Below, piece after piece: positions 10,450 through 23,800 of a stretch of DNA of 64,000 bases; position 1 is the first letter of the stretch; every line of letters starts with the position of its first letter. The stretch covers positions 694,533-758,532 of the forward strand of contig VZSF01007706.1 in NCBI GenBank assembly GCA_013398295.1. The letters run 5' to 3'. The notes beneath the pieces were generated by a model that saw nothing but the letters and a program-made list of their open reading frames with translations, did no database searches and had not been told where the DNA came from. A program made the position numbers and the translations under genes. Source of the stretch: Chionis minor (taxonomy: Eukaryota > Chordata > Aves > Charadriiformes > Chionididae).

Positions 10450-13349
10450 CTAATTTAATTTCATTTCCTTTAGGGATTATTTTTAGGTGCCAGTGAGTTA
10501 AGTGATAAGTAATATCACTTAATGTTGATATTATAAAAAGGTGAGATTCCACGATTTGAGACAGCTGTTTAAAATCTGTGTGCCGGCCAGCACCTGTGTC
10601 ATAGGCATATTTCAAAGCAACAGTAAGTGAAATAAGGTTTATCAGATTTTGTTGTTAGTTGTGTTAGGTTTAGGGTTTATGTATGTGTGCCTATGTAAGA
10701 CAGAAAGTGTCCTTGCCAATAACAGGCTGGGAAAAGAACCATGTCTTCTGGCATTTGTCTGCCAATACAGATTATTGCTCGCTTTTTAAGGGTATAGCAA
10801 CCTGCAAATCCAAGAGTGACATTTTAGCCTCAGATCAAAATTTCACACATTCGTATATACATATGTAATCACACAAATGAGAATGTTTTATCTACTTGCT
10901 AGTGTCCTCTCATTGACTTAATTTCATTTACAGTTGAAAATTGGAAAATATGGTAAGAAAAAAGCATACCTGTATTTTTAGCATGTTTCTATCCTGCTTA
11001 GCACAAGGCTCAGAGACATATTTTGCTCAAATAAAGATAATACTGTAGATATTTAAGGCAACTCAACTGTGTTTAATATCATTCAGGATCTAGTACGCAG
11101 TGTATAAATACTGTCTATCCATTGCATATGCACATTAAATGACCAAATTATCATAGAAATTGATTTTTTAAAATAAATAGAAAAATACAGATATAAGAAA
11201 TAAGGAAAACAGACACTGAAGCAAAAGAAGTGAAAGAAGAAAGTGGAAAAACTGTTAGAAAAGATTAGGAGAACCTTAAGGTGTGAGAAAAAAACCTGTT
11301 TCCAATAAGGAAATTGTGCTTTGTACTTTTTTGATGTATTGATTTTCAAAGCTCATTTCCCAACAGAAAATTATTCTGATGAAGATCCTCGGTTCTACTC
11401 TTTGTATATCCTATTACCTCACCTTCTAAAAATTAACAGAAAATATGAAATCATGTTACTGACCGTGAAAATATACTCTTCAAAAGATTAATCAAGCTGG
11501 TGGTTTTAGAAATCTTGTTGCAACATTTCTCCCATCCATATTTCTATTCTTTTCTCTGGAACCATTTCAATGATGCCTTTCTCTTGTCTACCTCCATTTT
11601 CCCCAAAAAAAGCCCGAAGCAATGGAAACCAAAAAATAAACAATCTTCCTTTCACTTCATAAACATGCCTTACACAGTTCTTCTGTTTTTCTTTCCTCAT
11701 TAATCAATTGCCCCAAAGTTGGGGTTTTATTCACTTTCCTGGAAATAGAAAAACAGGCACACTCCTGTGCTTCTGCAAGACGCCATCACCCTGAAGTGTT
11801 TCTGGAAGTACAGCCTGCACTGCATTAAGCCTGCAGCAGAATTCCCCCGGGAACAGGCTGCCCTCTAGAATTAATAAAAGCTCAGCCCCTACTCTGTTGT
11901 CTACTACAGCCTTATTCATAAGTAGCATTTTGAATTATTATTCACTGTTTTGAAGCCTGATTCCAAGTCCATCTGAGCCTAATTGAATATTTCCTTTTAT
12001 TCACTGGGGTTTAGCTCAGAAGCAAAAAGTTCCTTTTCAACAATGAATTTCAGGCTCTCTTAATACATTTTTCTAATACCAATGGTTTTTATACTTTCAA
12101 AAGAGATACAACAGTTTCTTCAACTAATGCTGCTCCAGCAGAATTGCCTTTGACGTGTCTTCTTAAGGTACATGTTGTAAATAGAAGAATTGGTAAACAA
12201 AGCCACAGTAAAGCTGTTTGATAGCACAAAATCTGCACTAAGCTGTACATTTTATACCAAGAAGCTTTACTATGGGAGTTGCAGCTCTCCAACAATTCAA
12301 TTTGTGAGCACAATATCGAATATTAACATGAAGCTAAGGCATTGTTCTGGTGCATATTATAGCTTTACAGTTCAAAATGCTTCAAAATATTCAAGTGAAA
12401 CCAAATCAAATTGTCATTTCAGAACATATAGCTGAATAATATCCATAATGAAATGAGCTATATTAAATAAAAAGCACACTTATTTCTCTATTGTCAACAC
12501 AGAAATTAACTTGAGGGAAGCGAGCAATAGTATTTATATGCAGCTGTAGTAGTGATTTTACTTTATATTTGCATATTAAACTTGCATTGCAGCAAAGCAA
12601 ATGACTTTGATAAATTGCCTTACACTTAATTATTGAATATTCTTATGCATCTTAAAAGAATTCAGACAACTTTTAACATAAATCTGAAATTTCATACAAG
12701 GCTAATTTTTAAGCCCTTTAGTTTTTTTAAGCATTTTTCTATTTTTGGAGAATTGTTAATGAATCTTGCCATACGCATTTAAATGAAAAAGTTTCTGAAA
12801 TTAAAATCTGGTGAACTTTTTTCAGTCTGTTGCTCTTCGTCACTATTGACTGATGCACCTTCAATAATTGTTTAGTTTTATAAATTTTCAAGAATAGTGA
12901 CTCCTGAAAAGATCTGAAGTGACAGTATTTTTCAATCCTAGATTTGTATTATTTTTTCTTGCCACATACACCAAAAGTTTATGTTCTATGCTATTTTCAC
13001 ACTAGCCATGTACACAGCTATGTTATGACAGTATTTCAGCTATCACCAAGTAAACTTTATTCTATATTATTTGCTATTTCTGAGAATCCAAACTGAAAGC
13101 TTGATCTATCTTCTTGACTTCTCCTGCTAGATGAGAAAAAAAATAAAATACAGCAATGGCCATTCATACGTTCAAACCAAAGATATACTTGGTGCCACAG
13201 CCTGTCTCCACATACTCACAACAGAGGCTCCTTTACAGACAGACTCCTCCAGACTGCATCTTCTTGCTTCAAAGTCCTCAGCTCTGGGCATTTTTATTGC
13301 AGTTCCCTTGATGGTCCCAAGCTCTTGCCTTGGAATTGACAGTGAATGA
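10450..13349. other. AT-rich non-coding DNA, no gene seen
   Basis: The right target-site copy CTAAT is at 10450-10454 and a perfect 10-bp-stem hairpin follows at 10498-10522. The rest is unique AT-rich DNA. Frames such as minus 11083-11349 (88 codons) and plus 12190-12435 (81 codons) have no recognisable content. A somewhat GC-richer patch at 11750-11910 is unidentified. Confidence 0.55.
10498..10522. repeat. perfect 10-bp inverted repeat
   Basis: TTAAGTGATA at 10498-10507 is the exact reverse complement of TATCACTTAA at 10513-10522, with a 5-base loop. It begins about 50 bases outside the solo LTR. The AT-rich stem would be weak, and its role is unknown. Confidence 0.7.
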
Positions 13350-13740
13350 TTTTCATCCATTCACCTTCGCCATCCCTTTCATGATTTTATAAACCAAGAG
13401 GTCATCTATCTGCCTTCAGGTGATTTATAGGGACTTTTTATCACATTTTCTGTCATTTTCTCTTTTCCAGCCAATAACATCCTAGTCAAAGTAGTCATCT
13501 CCCCTAGAAGGATCTCTGATACTCCCTTTGCCCTCTCTATTGTAGCAGCTCTGAATGCGGAAAGCAAAACTACACAAAATGGCCAAAATGTAGGGGCACC
13601 ATAAATTTATGTAGTACTCTAATGATGTCCTCATTCATCCTCTACTCCTTTAAATCCTACAAACTCCTAGCATTTAGTATGCTTTCCTGACCCTTACTGA
13701 GGGTTCACATTCATCCACTGGCTTATCTGAGCGGCTTATC
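13350..13740 (-). mobile_element. ancient CR1/L3-like LINE remnant, minus orientation
   Basis: In plus-strand reading the segment contains CCATCCCTTTCATGATTTTA, then CTTTTCCAGCCAATA, then GGGGCACCATAAATTTATGT followed by AGTACTCTAATGAT, and then CTCCTAGCATTTAGTATGCTT. This is the order and spacing I know for antisense copies of old amniote CR1/L3 elements abundant in turtles and crocodilians: the 3' third of ORF2 (CCATGGATTTATATAGTGGC region, then CCTAACATTCTGTTAGCTTT). Divergence is high and indels are common, and no open frame survives. The call rests on pattern recognition; the ends are approximate. It predates the young avian CR1 copies elsewhere in the window. Confidence 0.6.
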
Positions 13741-16700
13741 CGAGCGCTACTAAAGCAGCTACGCAGCTTCTTCATTACCACCTTTCCGTGTCACAATCCC
13801 ATTGAGAAAGTGGGTGGCACCTGAATAGAATGTAGCTAGGTCTAGTATACAAAGGCTAGATGTCGTTCCTACATTGCTGAATAATTACTTGCCTTTATGG
13901 GCAGAAATGTATGCCAAAAGGCCCAATTTTTCATATGAAGAACAACCTTTGAAAAACTGCTTCTGCTGTAGCTAAACAAGGTACACTTCATGTACCCCCA
14001 TGAAGCTCAGCCAAAAATTCCTGACCAGAAACCATTTGCTCTTTCATACATCCTCTCTACATGATGGAAATGCATGACAGCTGTGACAATTTTGCAACAA
14101 TTGACAAGATATTCTTCCCAATGGAGTAACAGTACCTCAAAGCTGAACCAATATTTCAAATTCAGTATTCACGTGCATTGTAAAAAATTAAACATTTATT
14201 CAGTTAGGAATTTAAGTAACTGGCCTATGTCATACTTAAGGAGAGTTTACTGTCCTACACGTCTGAAATGGGGAAGGGAAAAAAAACCCTAACACAATAA
14301 TGAAATTTGTTCCCTGAATGTTCTGAAATGCTGATTGGGGTTTTGCATGTACAGGCATTACTTCTGATGAAAAGTCCTCAGGGTGAAGTTCCTGTCGTAT
14401 ATCATTGTACATGTCTGACTTTTTTTTCTTTTAATCCCTCATGTGTCTCTATTTCAGCTGGTATTTTTTTCTGTGGCCTAAGGATGTCAAGAACTAATTT
14501 TTTTCACTTTCAGCATGACTAAAAATCCTGTGTCTTAAATACACAAAGCATAAACGGATTCTATTGACAGGGTCTAAACACAATGAGACAAATTTAGACA
14601 GGAATAGAAATTAATAAATACAGGGAGGAACATTTTCAGGGTCCTTTTTAAATAACAAATAATGTTTTGAACTAAATGTCTCATAGAAAGAGTTATTTTC
14701 CTCTGAATGCAAACTAATATTCAGAGATGAGGTTTTGTTGTTTTATTGCTGTTCTTTTTTCAGTTGACTTGTCAACTTGATATTTATTTAAGCTTTGATT
14801 CTTTTTAGGGTTTGACTACCTAGATAAAGCTGCTGCTGGTAGTAATTGTACTTCCTTCCTTAGAGATCCCCAAGAAATCTCTAACCTCTTTTCACTTTAC
14901 TGAATGTTAAAAGGTTGTTGTCAGTATGTTAACTGATTTGTATTTCAAACTTCTGTTTAAAACAATGTCAAAAATACAAATTTTTATGATGTCAAACCTA
15001 CAATCTTTTGGCACTTTTGACTGTAGGAAGCTGAAACTCTTAGCCGTTTTAGGATGGTAACCTTTTTACTTTGGAGGTCACATGTAAACTAATCTTCTAA
15101 AGGATGACTTAAGTCTTTATCACTGAAAAAGATATTTTTTATTTAGGTTCTTTCATAGGCTTTGTCTAGCCCAATCTGACAAATGTGTGCAATACTTTAG
15201 TATAAAAACTGGTAAATTCTCACACAAAAAAATGCTTAGGTCATGGTTATCTTGCAATCGAAAACATAAAAAGATTTTTTTTCCAATAATAAATAATAAT
15301 TCTAAGGCATAATTTTTCTTGAATAGGTGCACTCTGTGGAAGCTTTTGTGCTTGCAGAGACATTTTTAAAGATAATAAAAGTGAACTAGATGATGATTTG
15401 TCAACTTTGCTGATTTATTTCTTCTATTTTTCTGAGAAACTGGTTTTCATTCTTGCAAACTCTCACATGAACAGCAATAAGCTATCTTCATCAGACTTAA
15501 TAACTTTCCCAATGAATAATGGGAAAAATCCCCTCCCTTTTTAGAAGACCCATTAACTGTCTAAAAACCAGTCAGTGCAACAACCATTCTGCTCTCCTAT
15601 GTCATCAATTTATCAGAATGGCCATTCTGCTTTAGAACATCCTGCCCAGGACTCTTTTTTTCAATGACTGCAATAAATGTATGCTTAGCAAAAAGCAAAT
15701 TAGGGTATTCTCTAGGTATTACTATTATTATTACTATTATTATTATCATAATCCTCATCATCTTTATATATAAGGTATTCTTTTCTTGTCTCCCACTACT
15801 TTCAGGTCAGGAGACTTATTGACCCTCGTAAAGTTTATCTGTTTAGTTACTTGGGTAATGCCAGTTATTGTTTTCTTTTAATTTTAGTGGAAATTTGCCA
15901 TACCAGTATATATAATGTCATCTAACATATTAATACAGCATTTGCATAAACTAGAAAGTTGCAGAACATAAGAAAGATGCATTGCAGAGGAATAGCGTAA
16001 ACAAGGCACTGGTAATATGTTGAACTGGTCAAATACATCTAATTATATTATTGTATATAGTCTAATAGCACACAGTCTTAATTTTGACAAAAAAATTAGT
16101 TTTGTGTAGAACAGCGACAAGAATTTGAAAAATGCAATGCATGTTGACCTCTGGCTTATAATAGTACTGAATTTTTGTTATTTTGAATTAGTTAAGGTGC
16201 CTGTGGACAAAACCAGCACAGGCATGGATATCACAACTCTCCCATGAAGCAATTTAGAGAAGTCTATAAATTATTTTAAGCCATATTAATTTTGAATAGA
16301 ATTGGATACAGATTCCAAGCACTTTTTTAACGTAAAAAATGGCTTTCATTTTAGGTGGTTTTTTTCCATAAAAGATGGAAACATGTATATTACCTCATAA
16401 CAATCATTGTGTTTTCTTCAGCTGCAGCATCATGGAAATTATAATTCAAAATTTACTGCTTCGTCTAAACAGTGTATGCCTCACAAAGTCTGCCAAATAT
16501 TGTTGCTTCAATGATGCGAGAAATGTTTAAATTTCTGAATATCAAAACCAATCCTAAATTCTGATGTGAGACTTCGCAATTTTTCTAAATGTTATTTCTT
16601 TAGAAGTGAACAGTTTTTACATTCTGACTAGAGGTTACAAAAAGTAGCAACTGTACACAGGACAGGTACAGCTTTGATCAGAAACCATGTCCAAATAAAA

Positions 16701-17092
16701 CAGAACCATTTTTTTTTTATTGTAATCTGAACTTAGAACTGAATTTCTTTGCTTGTTTTGTATTATCTGGAACTCATTCTAAGCGCTACAGTATTCTCAA
16801 AAAGCTGTTGAAACCTATGCGTTTTAAACATGATATTCAACAAAATAACAACAAAGAAAAATAACCCTTGTTAAACCACTGTCACTGTTTTTCGTAAAAT
16901 TATATTCTTACCGACCTAACCAGCAGCACTTTATTCAGATAACAAGTATTTATGGGCAGGTTTTCCCTGCACTGCACTGTGTGTCATGGACGAACACCAT
17001 CTGTCTCTGGAGGGAAAATTCAAACCTCATGTTGGTTCAGATCTTATTCCCTCTACTGAACTTTCTAAGAACAGTGCTCGTAGGACACAGTT
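13741..17092. other. AT-rich non-coding DNA, no gene seen
   Basis: Unique AT-rich sequence with an ATT microsatellite at 15718-15763. Two adjacent frames at 14074-14292 and 14307-14522 (about 72 codons each) carry no recognisable motif. I see no further transposable element or RNA gene. Confidence 0.55.
15718..15763. repeat. (ATT)n/(ACT) trinucleotide microsatellite
   Basis: The tract is made of ATT units broken by ACT and then grades into CAT/CCTCATCATC. It is imperfect and about 45 bases long. Confidence 0.85.
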
Positions 17093-17170
17093 GTAGAATA
17101 ATAGAAACCTTCAAGTTGGAAAAGACCCTTAAGAGTCCAGCTGTAAACCTGACACTGCCAAGTCCACCAC
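17093..17170 (-). mobile_element. CR1 3'-end fragment, minus orientation
   Basis: On the plus strand it starts TAGAATAATAGAAACC (a decayed ATTCTATG terminal repeat), followed by AGTTGGAAAAGACCCTTAAG, then the GTCCAGCTGTAAACCT motif and CACTGCCAAGTCCACCAC. This matches the extreme 3' untranslated end of avian CR1 read antisense. The body of the element is absent, which fits the severe 5' truncation usual for CR1. Confidence 0.85.
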
Positions 17171-20100
17171 AGTTTGTCACAGGACATGTATTCTGAATCG
17201 CTACCCACTGGGAACATATCTTTGTCTTCTACTAATGCAAAAAAGGTAATTACTAATTTAATTGTAAATGCCCTAGAAACTATGGGCTTTCACACAAATG
17301 CTAATGAATGTACGTGTCATAAAAATGAAAAGAAAACTGAGTTTCCTTATGAAAGAATGACAGGATTCACCATCATGTGGCATCCTCATCTCAGACAACC
17401 AAGCACTGCTCCTAGGAATTAGCTATATTAAAGATTTCTTGTATTAACTATGACACGAACGGGCTCGTAATTCTGTAGGAAGACTTTTCTTATAACAGGA
17501 TGAAAACATATATAAACACCCATAAAAGAGCAACATGATGCAGGAAGGATATGAGAAAGGTGGTTTGCTGTCATCACTTTCACTGTCTCTTGTGGAAGGG
17601 GCTGCTAACAAGCACTCATGTTTCTGGGACAGGCATAAAACCCATGGAGAGGTGAGCACAGTGCTAGAGCAGAGGGTTGGCCCCTCTCCACAGCTGAGGA
17701 AATACAGTTACCTCAGAATAGGGAAGAAGAGACTAATTAGGGCATCAGCACCACCCCCCAAAAAGGGGAAGGTTTTGCCTAATGTAATGACATTTTTCTC
17801 TCAGCATTTCGGTACCATTTTCCCTAGTTATCTTCATGGGTGGCACTAACCTACAAACTCAAACTCAAGTTTTTCAGCAAACATTTCGGCAAACTTACCC
17901 TTCAAGAGATATAATACACCTTACCTATTAATTTCTTGCTTTGAATATGTATAATTCTTGCTTGTCTCCTTTATGCTGATGCCTTCATGCTCAATGCTAT
18001 TTATGCAATGTATACGTTTATGCAAATGAGAAGAAAGTGCTTTTGCACAGAAGAAAGTGGACTTAATGAAATGTAAATCAAAACCACAAAGATAAAGCAC
18101 AGTTCACATCTGCAGAAATGCAGAGGGTAGAAGCACAATGATGTCAGGGTTTATTGCTGTTTTTTTCTCTGTGACTAATACCTTATTGTTGTAACATGAG
18201 TATGGGCTAGGGTAGCGCAAAGAAGTCAGCATTCAATGTCTGCATTTAGAGTGCAGTATTAAAATGAGAAAAAAGAAAATCAAGTAGTTTATGACTAGGA
18301 TGAAGATGTGAGGTATTTTTCCAGTTCTGTTTTTGAATAAGAAGGAAGATACCTGTGTGACCAGAGGAAGGTTGGCAGGGAGGGGGGGAAGGAGGAGGAG
18401 AGGAAGAGGGGAAGGTTATATTTACAGATCATATGAGAGTTCCTTTAAATCCATTAATAGTTTGAGCCATTTATGCCACAAGAATTATCTCTAGACCATA
18501 CTTTATGGAAACAAGGAAAAGAATAACATAACTAGGAAAAACCAGACGAACTCATTGTTGAGATCTCTATATTATTAGTGAAATAAATTATGTACAGCAG
18601 CTATACCACAGGTAAAGTTCCTGCCTTGCTTGCCTTCCACAAAGTCAAACATTTTATTGGAATGATTTTTCTCCAGTTGTTGTTGATCAGACATTTTAAT
18701 GTGTATCTTGCTGGAAACTCTGATATTTTGACTTCTGTTTCATTTTAAAATCAGGAAGAAAAAATAGCGATTTTTTTTTAAATGAACCTGCTTCTCTTCT
18801 AGGCCGTAGTATGACTGGACCCCAGTTCCCAAGATTAACTGCAGAATACTTTTTTCAAGAAAATGATGATTTTGTGGAAATCACAGTTCCATTCAAAAAC
18901 CAGTCTGACAAAATCAGCTTTTGATGAGCTCTAAGTACCATTTCCTTTTGGCCTACTGTTTCTTTGTTCCTCCCTACTGTCTGGTCTGTGAAACCATGCC
19001 TGAAAGGTATAAGTGTAATACACTTACCAGTCATACAATTTTAAACAGAGTTATGCTAACAGCTTTGTGAGCTTACAGTGTGTCCATGACTCCTGTGATA
19101 AGCACAGCAAGAGACCTATTATGCCCTTCTCTTTCTGTGAGTGTTATTTCTTATTCAGGTACATATTTTAAAATAAAACTAATCACATGTTATTTTTGAT
19201 ACTTATTTCTGATTATGTCTGATATTAGTATATCATATACCCACAAGGAATTTACAACTGTATTCTGAGGCATGTGAACAAAAATTTCTCTTCTTAAAAG
19301 ATATTTTAACTTTTTTTCTCTTTTTTGACTTAAAATTGTAGGAAACCAAACTGGTCTTGTCAATCATAGTGCATTTTACCTATCACAGAGGGTGAATTTA
19401 ATTGCTTTAATTAAAGCTCGAAATCAAACACAGATCTGACCATATGAATGGAAACAACCCCATTGCTGTTAAAACTGACAAAGTGTGAAGGTCACAACTT
19501 AACATATTAATATATTCTTCCATGTGACCTTCTGTTGTAAACAAAGAATATTAAATGCTGTTATTCATCTTCTGCTAATGAACATATATTACCCTGGAGT
19601 CTAATGAATAGATAAAACATCTTCGTTCATCAAATATTTATAAAAGTAATATTTTCTATGCTTACCAATTAAAAGGGTATTTTATTACAAATTTAGAGCA
19701 TGCCAGCTTCAAAATCCTTGGAGACTAGGTGTCTGAGAGTGCCAAGAAATGAAGACTGGTCTTCAGCTCATTATCTTCACACAGCTATTTTCAATAAACA
19801 AGTATGAAAATATAATAATAAAAATAATATTAGGCCAAGGGAATAACCAGTGGGCTTACTTATTCCTTTTTCAATCACTGGTCTTTCAATAACTGATGAT
19901 TTCAGTGTCCTCTGATCATGTGTAAACAGTAGCCTGGATCTATGCTATATGAGAAGAATTTGCTTCTATTGTCATCCTGTTAGAGCCATCATCCAAATAA
20001 ACATGATGCAATACACTAATTTTGTTTGGTTAAGTATGTACAAACACGTATGTACCTATAAGTAGTATTTAATATAATAAAAGCATACAATATAATGTCT

Positions 20101-20282
20101 ACACGGTATGTTTGAAAATGCTCATATGCATACACAGCTTGTGTAGCCTGTGCTACACACCCTTTGTACCTGATAAAAGTTGAATGTCTTAGGGGCACAA
20201 GGGTTCACATCTCTACAGCAAGATGAAATACTGATGGTAGGTGCTATCTATTCATACATGCATATTAATAGCAAATAAATGC
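17171..20282. other. AT-rich non-coding DNA, no gene seen
   Basis: Unique sequence with a homopurine tract at 18377-18415. A plus frame of 104 codons at 17535-17849 is not recognised and overlaps a 71-codon minus frame. A polypyrimidine-AG at about 18792-18803 resembles a splice acceptor, but no exon or donor pair could be supported. Confidence 0.55.
18377..18415 (+). repeat. homopurine G-rich tract
   Basis: Thirty-nine consecutive purines include a run of seven G (18382-18388) and a run of four (18408-18411), joined by AGG/AAGG units. The spacing does not satisfy the strict four-run G-quadruplex rule because one loop is about 19 bases, but triplex formation or a two-tetrad quadruplex is possible. 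Confidence 0.75.
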
Positions 20283-20863
20283 AATCACAGAATCACAGGA
20301 TCACTTGGGTTGGAACAGACCTTCAAGATCATCGAGTCCAACCATAAACCTATGCCAAAACCACCCCTAAACCATGTCCCTCAGCACCATGTCTACCCGT
20401 CCTTTAAATACCTCCAGGGATGGTGATTCCACCACTTCCCTGGGAAGCCTGTTCCAAAGCTTGATAACCCTTTCGATAAAGAAGTTTTTCCTAATATCCA
20501 ACCTAAACCTCCCCTGGCACAACTTGAGGCCATTTCCTCTTGTCCTGTCGCTTGTTACCTGGGAGAAGAGATTGACCCCCACCTTGCTATAACCTCTTTC
20601 TCGTTACAGGGCAAGATGCCATTGGCTTTCTTCGCTACCTGGGCACACTGCTGGCTCATGTTCAGCCGACTGTCCACCAGGACCCCCAGATCCTTTTCTG
20701 CCAGGCAGCTTTCCAGCCACTCTTCCCTAAGCCTGTAACACTGCATGGGCTTGTCGTGACTCAAGTGCAGGACCCAGCACCTGGCCGTGTTGAACCTCAT
20801 ACCATTGGCTTCTGCCCATCAATCCAATCTTTCCAGATCCTTCTGCAGAGCCTTCCTACCCTC
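20283..20863 (-). mobile_element. CR1 LINE copy, minus orientation, internally deleted
   Basis: At the plus-strand left end (the element's 3' end) lie two decayed ATTCTGTG units, then the 3' untranslated region. The ORF2 stop is at 20367-20369, and the minus frame continues through the reverse-transcriptase C-terminal region. Recognisable blocks are [16 protein letters not shown] and [20 protein letters not shown] (from 20367-20582), then [20 protein letters not shown] and QVAKKANGIL (from 20555-20800). At about 20596-20605 the copy jumps over roughly 290 bp that in other copies encodes the ALVRPHLxYC to YNYLKGG portion, so it is a deletion derivative as well as 5' truncated. The upstream boundary falls just after the CCTTCCTACCCTC motif. 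Compared with 32609-33690 it belongs to the same subfamily. Confidence 0.95.
20367..20810 (-). pseudogene. CR1 ORF2 fragment (reverse-transcriptase C-terminal part), defective
   Basis: This is the coding remnant of the CR1 copy. The stop codon is at 20367-20369. It holds the last ~70 codons, then a junction near 20600 where about 95 codons are missing, then part of the connection region around [14 protein letters not shown]. No catalytic FADD motif remains in this copy. CR1 ORF2 normally encodes endonuclease plus reverse transcriptase for target-primed retrotransposition; this remnant cannot encode either. Confidence 0.9.
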
Positions 20864-23800
20864 AATGCATAGTCTGTGTGGATCTTGTTAGCTTTTGCAA
20901 CCATGTTAGCTTTGGTTTTTGGAGGTGCCAGTAACTTATGTGTAGATTTCAGCAGCCAAATATTTTCTCTTCTCTTTTTGTTAGTTTGTGTGAAAATAAC
21001 TGCCACACAAATCACAATTTACTGATTCCTTAAAACATTAAGATTACTAATAAGTCAAACATAGAGTATTTTATATGTGGAATAAATACTTTTCTTGGGG
21101 TATGAAAGGCAACAAGCCTTGACAATTTTATCTTTAGCAAATGTCCAAGCAATAAATTGTGATAGACAACACTTTAGACATTTTTCTTGTTTCTTTCTGG
21201 CATCAGTCAGTGAAAACTGCATTTCCATATCAAGCTCATATCTGAAACACCCAAAACAGTCAACCTTAAGAATCTGTTAAAACTGCTTTGGCTTTCTTGC
21301 ATTAAGTTGGTAAGAAGAAACACGGCTTTATTGTGCAATTTACATGGGGAAAAAAAAGGGTCAATTTTTTTTCCAATGTAGGACACTGGTGCCCTCTGCT
21401 GTCAGTTTGCTGAGTATCATGGGTTTGGTTTTTTTCTCTCTGTACCAGTCAAATTGCTTTCAAACTGCTTTCACAATTACACTTGGAAGCTCCAGCGCAA
21501 ATGTAAAAATAAGTGGTTTGTTTTTCCTTTCTACTTTTACTGCCTCTGTCAAGAAAATGTTCCAGACAAAGAGCTTTGTAATTTATTTGGCCTCTGTAAA
21601 TGGTTAGTGAGTATTGTATGCAAATATAATGCGTAGCAAATAGCTAAACACGCAGTCTGGAATTTTTCTGCGTGTCCTGAAGGTTTCTCTGTAGCTTTAA
21701 GAAATTGTTGGCAGTGTGTGGGTTTGAAGTCTCTGTAAGACCCTGTTCAAAACTTTCTCTGTCTGCAGTCCTGAGAAGTCAACGAATACATTTCTAATGA
21801 CTTTAACATACTCCAGAGCTACCTCAAAAGCCACTGCTATTGTTTACTGCAAACTGTAGGGCATCTGCCTGCCTATCTGCTCACCCAGCTAAGGTTAAAA
21901 TAAAACCCCTTCAAATTTCAGGACAGCCCACAATGCTGGCTAAGTCCTTGGGAGGACTGATGTAAAGCAAAAGGAAAAATGTGGGTGGGAGTGAATGAAG
22001 AGTTTCATCCAGAGGTCATTAACTTGAGGATATTTAGATAAACTATCACATCCACATCAAAATGTGGAGGTAGCATACAGGCCACAGCTGCTACCTCTGT
22101 AACAGCTTCTCTCTGATAACAAGGCTGATTTACACATGGTGCTCTGACACAATGATGATGAATGGGACAAACAATGTATATTCAGGCCTTATTATCAACA
22201 GAGTATGAAGAGTTAAGAAATAGGCAAAAAGTTTTTGCTACCACTGTCAAAATGGCACCTTACATCTGGTAACGTGTAGTACATCTGCTTGCCTGTGGTA
22301 CTGAGTTTTTCAAAGACCTGAAAACACAGCTAATCCCGTTCTTGAAGAAAATTATGCTTCAGTGTGAGAATCAACAGGATGATCTGAGTCCAGGAGTGCA
22401 GATTTAAGTTCTAGCCCAGACACGTAATGAATGGAGATTTTTGAAAAAAGGAGTGGGTTGACAGAGGAGATTGCTCCCCTATGAAATGCAAAAGTGTATT
22501 ACTCAAAGAAGAGTTTTTAGTAGTTACTGTTCACTGGGTGGAGCTGTCCTGTCCTTTGCTTGACTACAAGTAAAGTCCAGCAACTGAGAACAGCATATCA
22601 GGGGCTCTGAGGGTTTTGACTGTCAGAAGATCTTGCCAGCCTACAGGCACAAAAAGGAAAAAGGAATAACTTTCTAGAGTCATGAGTATGTGCACCTCTC
22701 TCTATTCTGTTTGTTTTTCTAGATGATTTTTTTCTCTAGCTGTTTTGTTGGGGTTTTTTTATATCTCAAAGAATAACAATCTGGATCTTTTGCTTAACTA
22801 GAGATAAATGAAAAGAATAACAAATACAAAAATATTCTTCTTTAATTTTTGAATATTTTTATACAGTTTCTTTTGGAAGTAGCACTTAAAGGCATTTCTG
22901 AGTTCGGACTTATTCCGAGACATGTTTGCACAAGATACCTTCTTTTGGGCTAAATTCTGAGTGTCTTGGAGTCCTTCATACTATTCCATTTATATTTTAA
23001 ATATATTTAAGATTAAAAAGCATTAAGTCTATTCAAGATAGAGCATCTGCCTTTTAGCACCTCACCTCTTCAGAATCCCAGTACTTCTGCAGAGTGCAAA
23101 CATTTGCATTATGTCTCTCCATATTAAGAGGCAAGGATCTTGAATTCAAAATGCGTGATACAAGAGACAAACTGAATGAAACCGTCCTTGTATCTCTACA
23201 AAACTAATTTAAATTTCCTAACATAACAAAGCAGCTGCGAATCTACTGCCTGGAGGCACACTTAACACATTGCCAAACAGATGCCCCTATTTGGATCCTC
23301 AGGAGGCAAGAGTAGTTGTTTTTGTGCAACACATTGCTACCTTTGGTGCCTCAGAAAATTGCTACTGAGATCACTCTGCAAAATAGCCAAAGTTGCCCAG
23401 GTACTCACACTAACAAGAGCAAGGAAATTTAGATATTCTAACCTGGAATACAGCTGCTTGCTTTTCTTAGCATTCACCTTTTTTTTGTGGGGTCTTAAAT
23501 CACCCGAAAAGTTGCTACTTACATCAATATTTGCCATTTATGACACTTAATCTAATTTCCTCCCAGTATCAGAAAAGGCAGCCACTTGAAACAGCTGTAA
23601 CACTTGCTGGGCTGACTAAAAATTGTTTTACAGCTGTGGTAGTTACTGTTTAGGTGTTTCAGAGGGGCCAATACCAACAACCTCCAGAGCTTAAAGCATC
23701 TTTATGATGGAGGGGTGCTGGGGGGAGTTCTCACTGGCAGCTTCCGTGGTGCCATTTTAAGAAAACTTCTGTGATTGCTCTTCTCAGAAAGTTGGTTCTT

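Noticed and set aside
17535..17849. 104-codon plus frame as a gene
   Set aside because: No domain or conserved motif, and it overlaps an opposing frame; frames of this size are expected by chance in 64 kb.
18377..18415. Canonical G-quadruplex on the plus strand
   Set aside because: The fourth G run is separated by about 19 bases, outside the usual loop limit; listed only as a homopurine tract.
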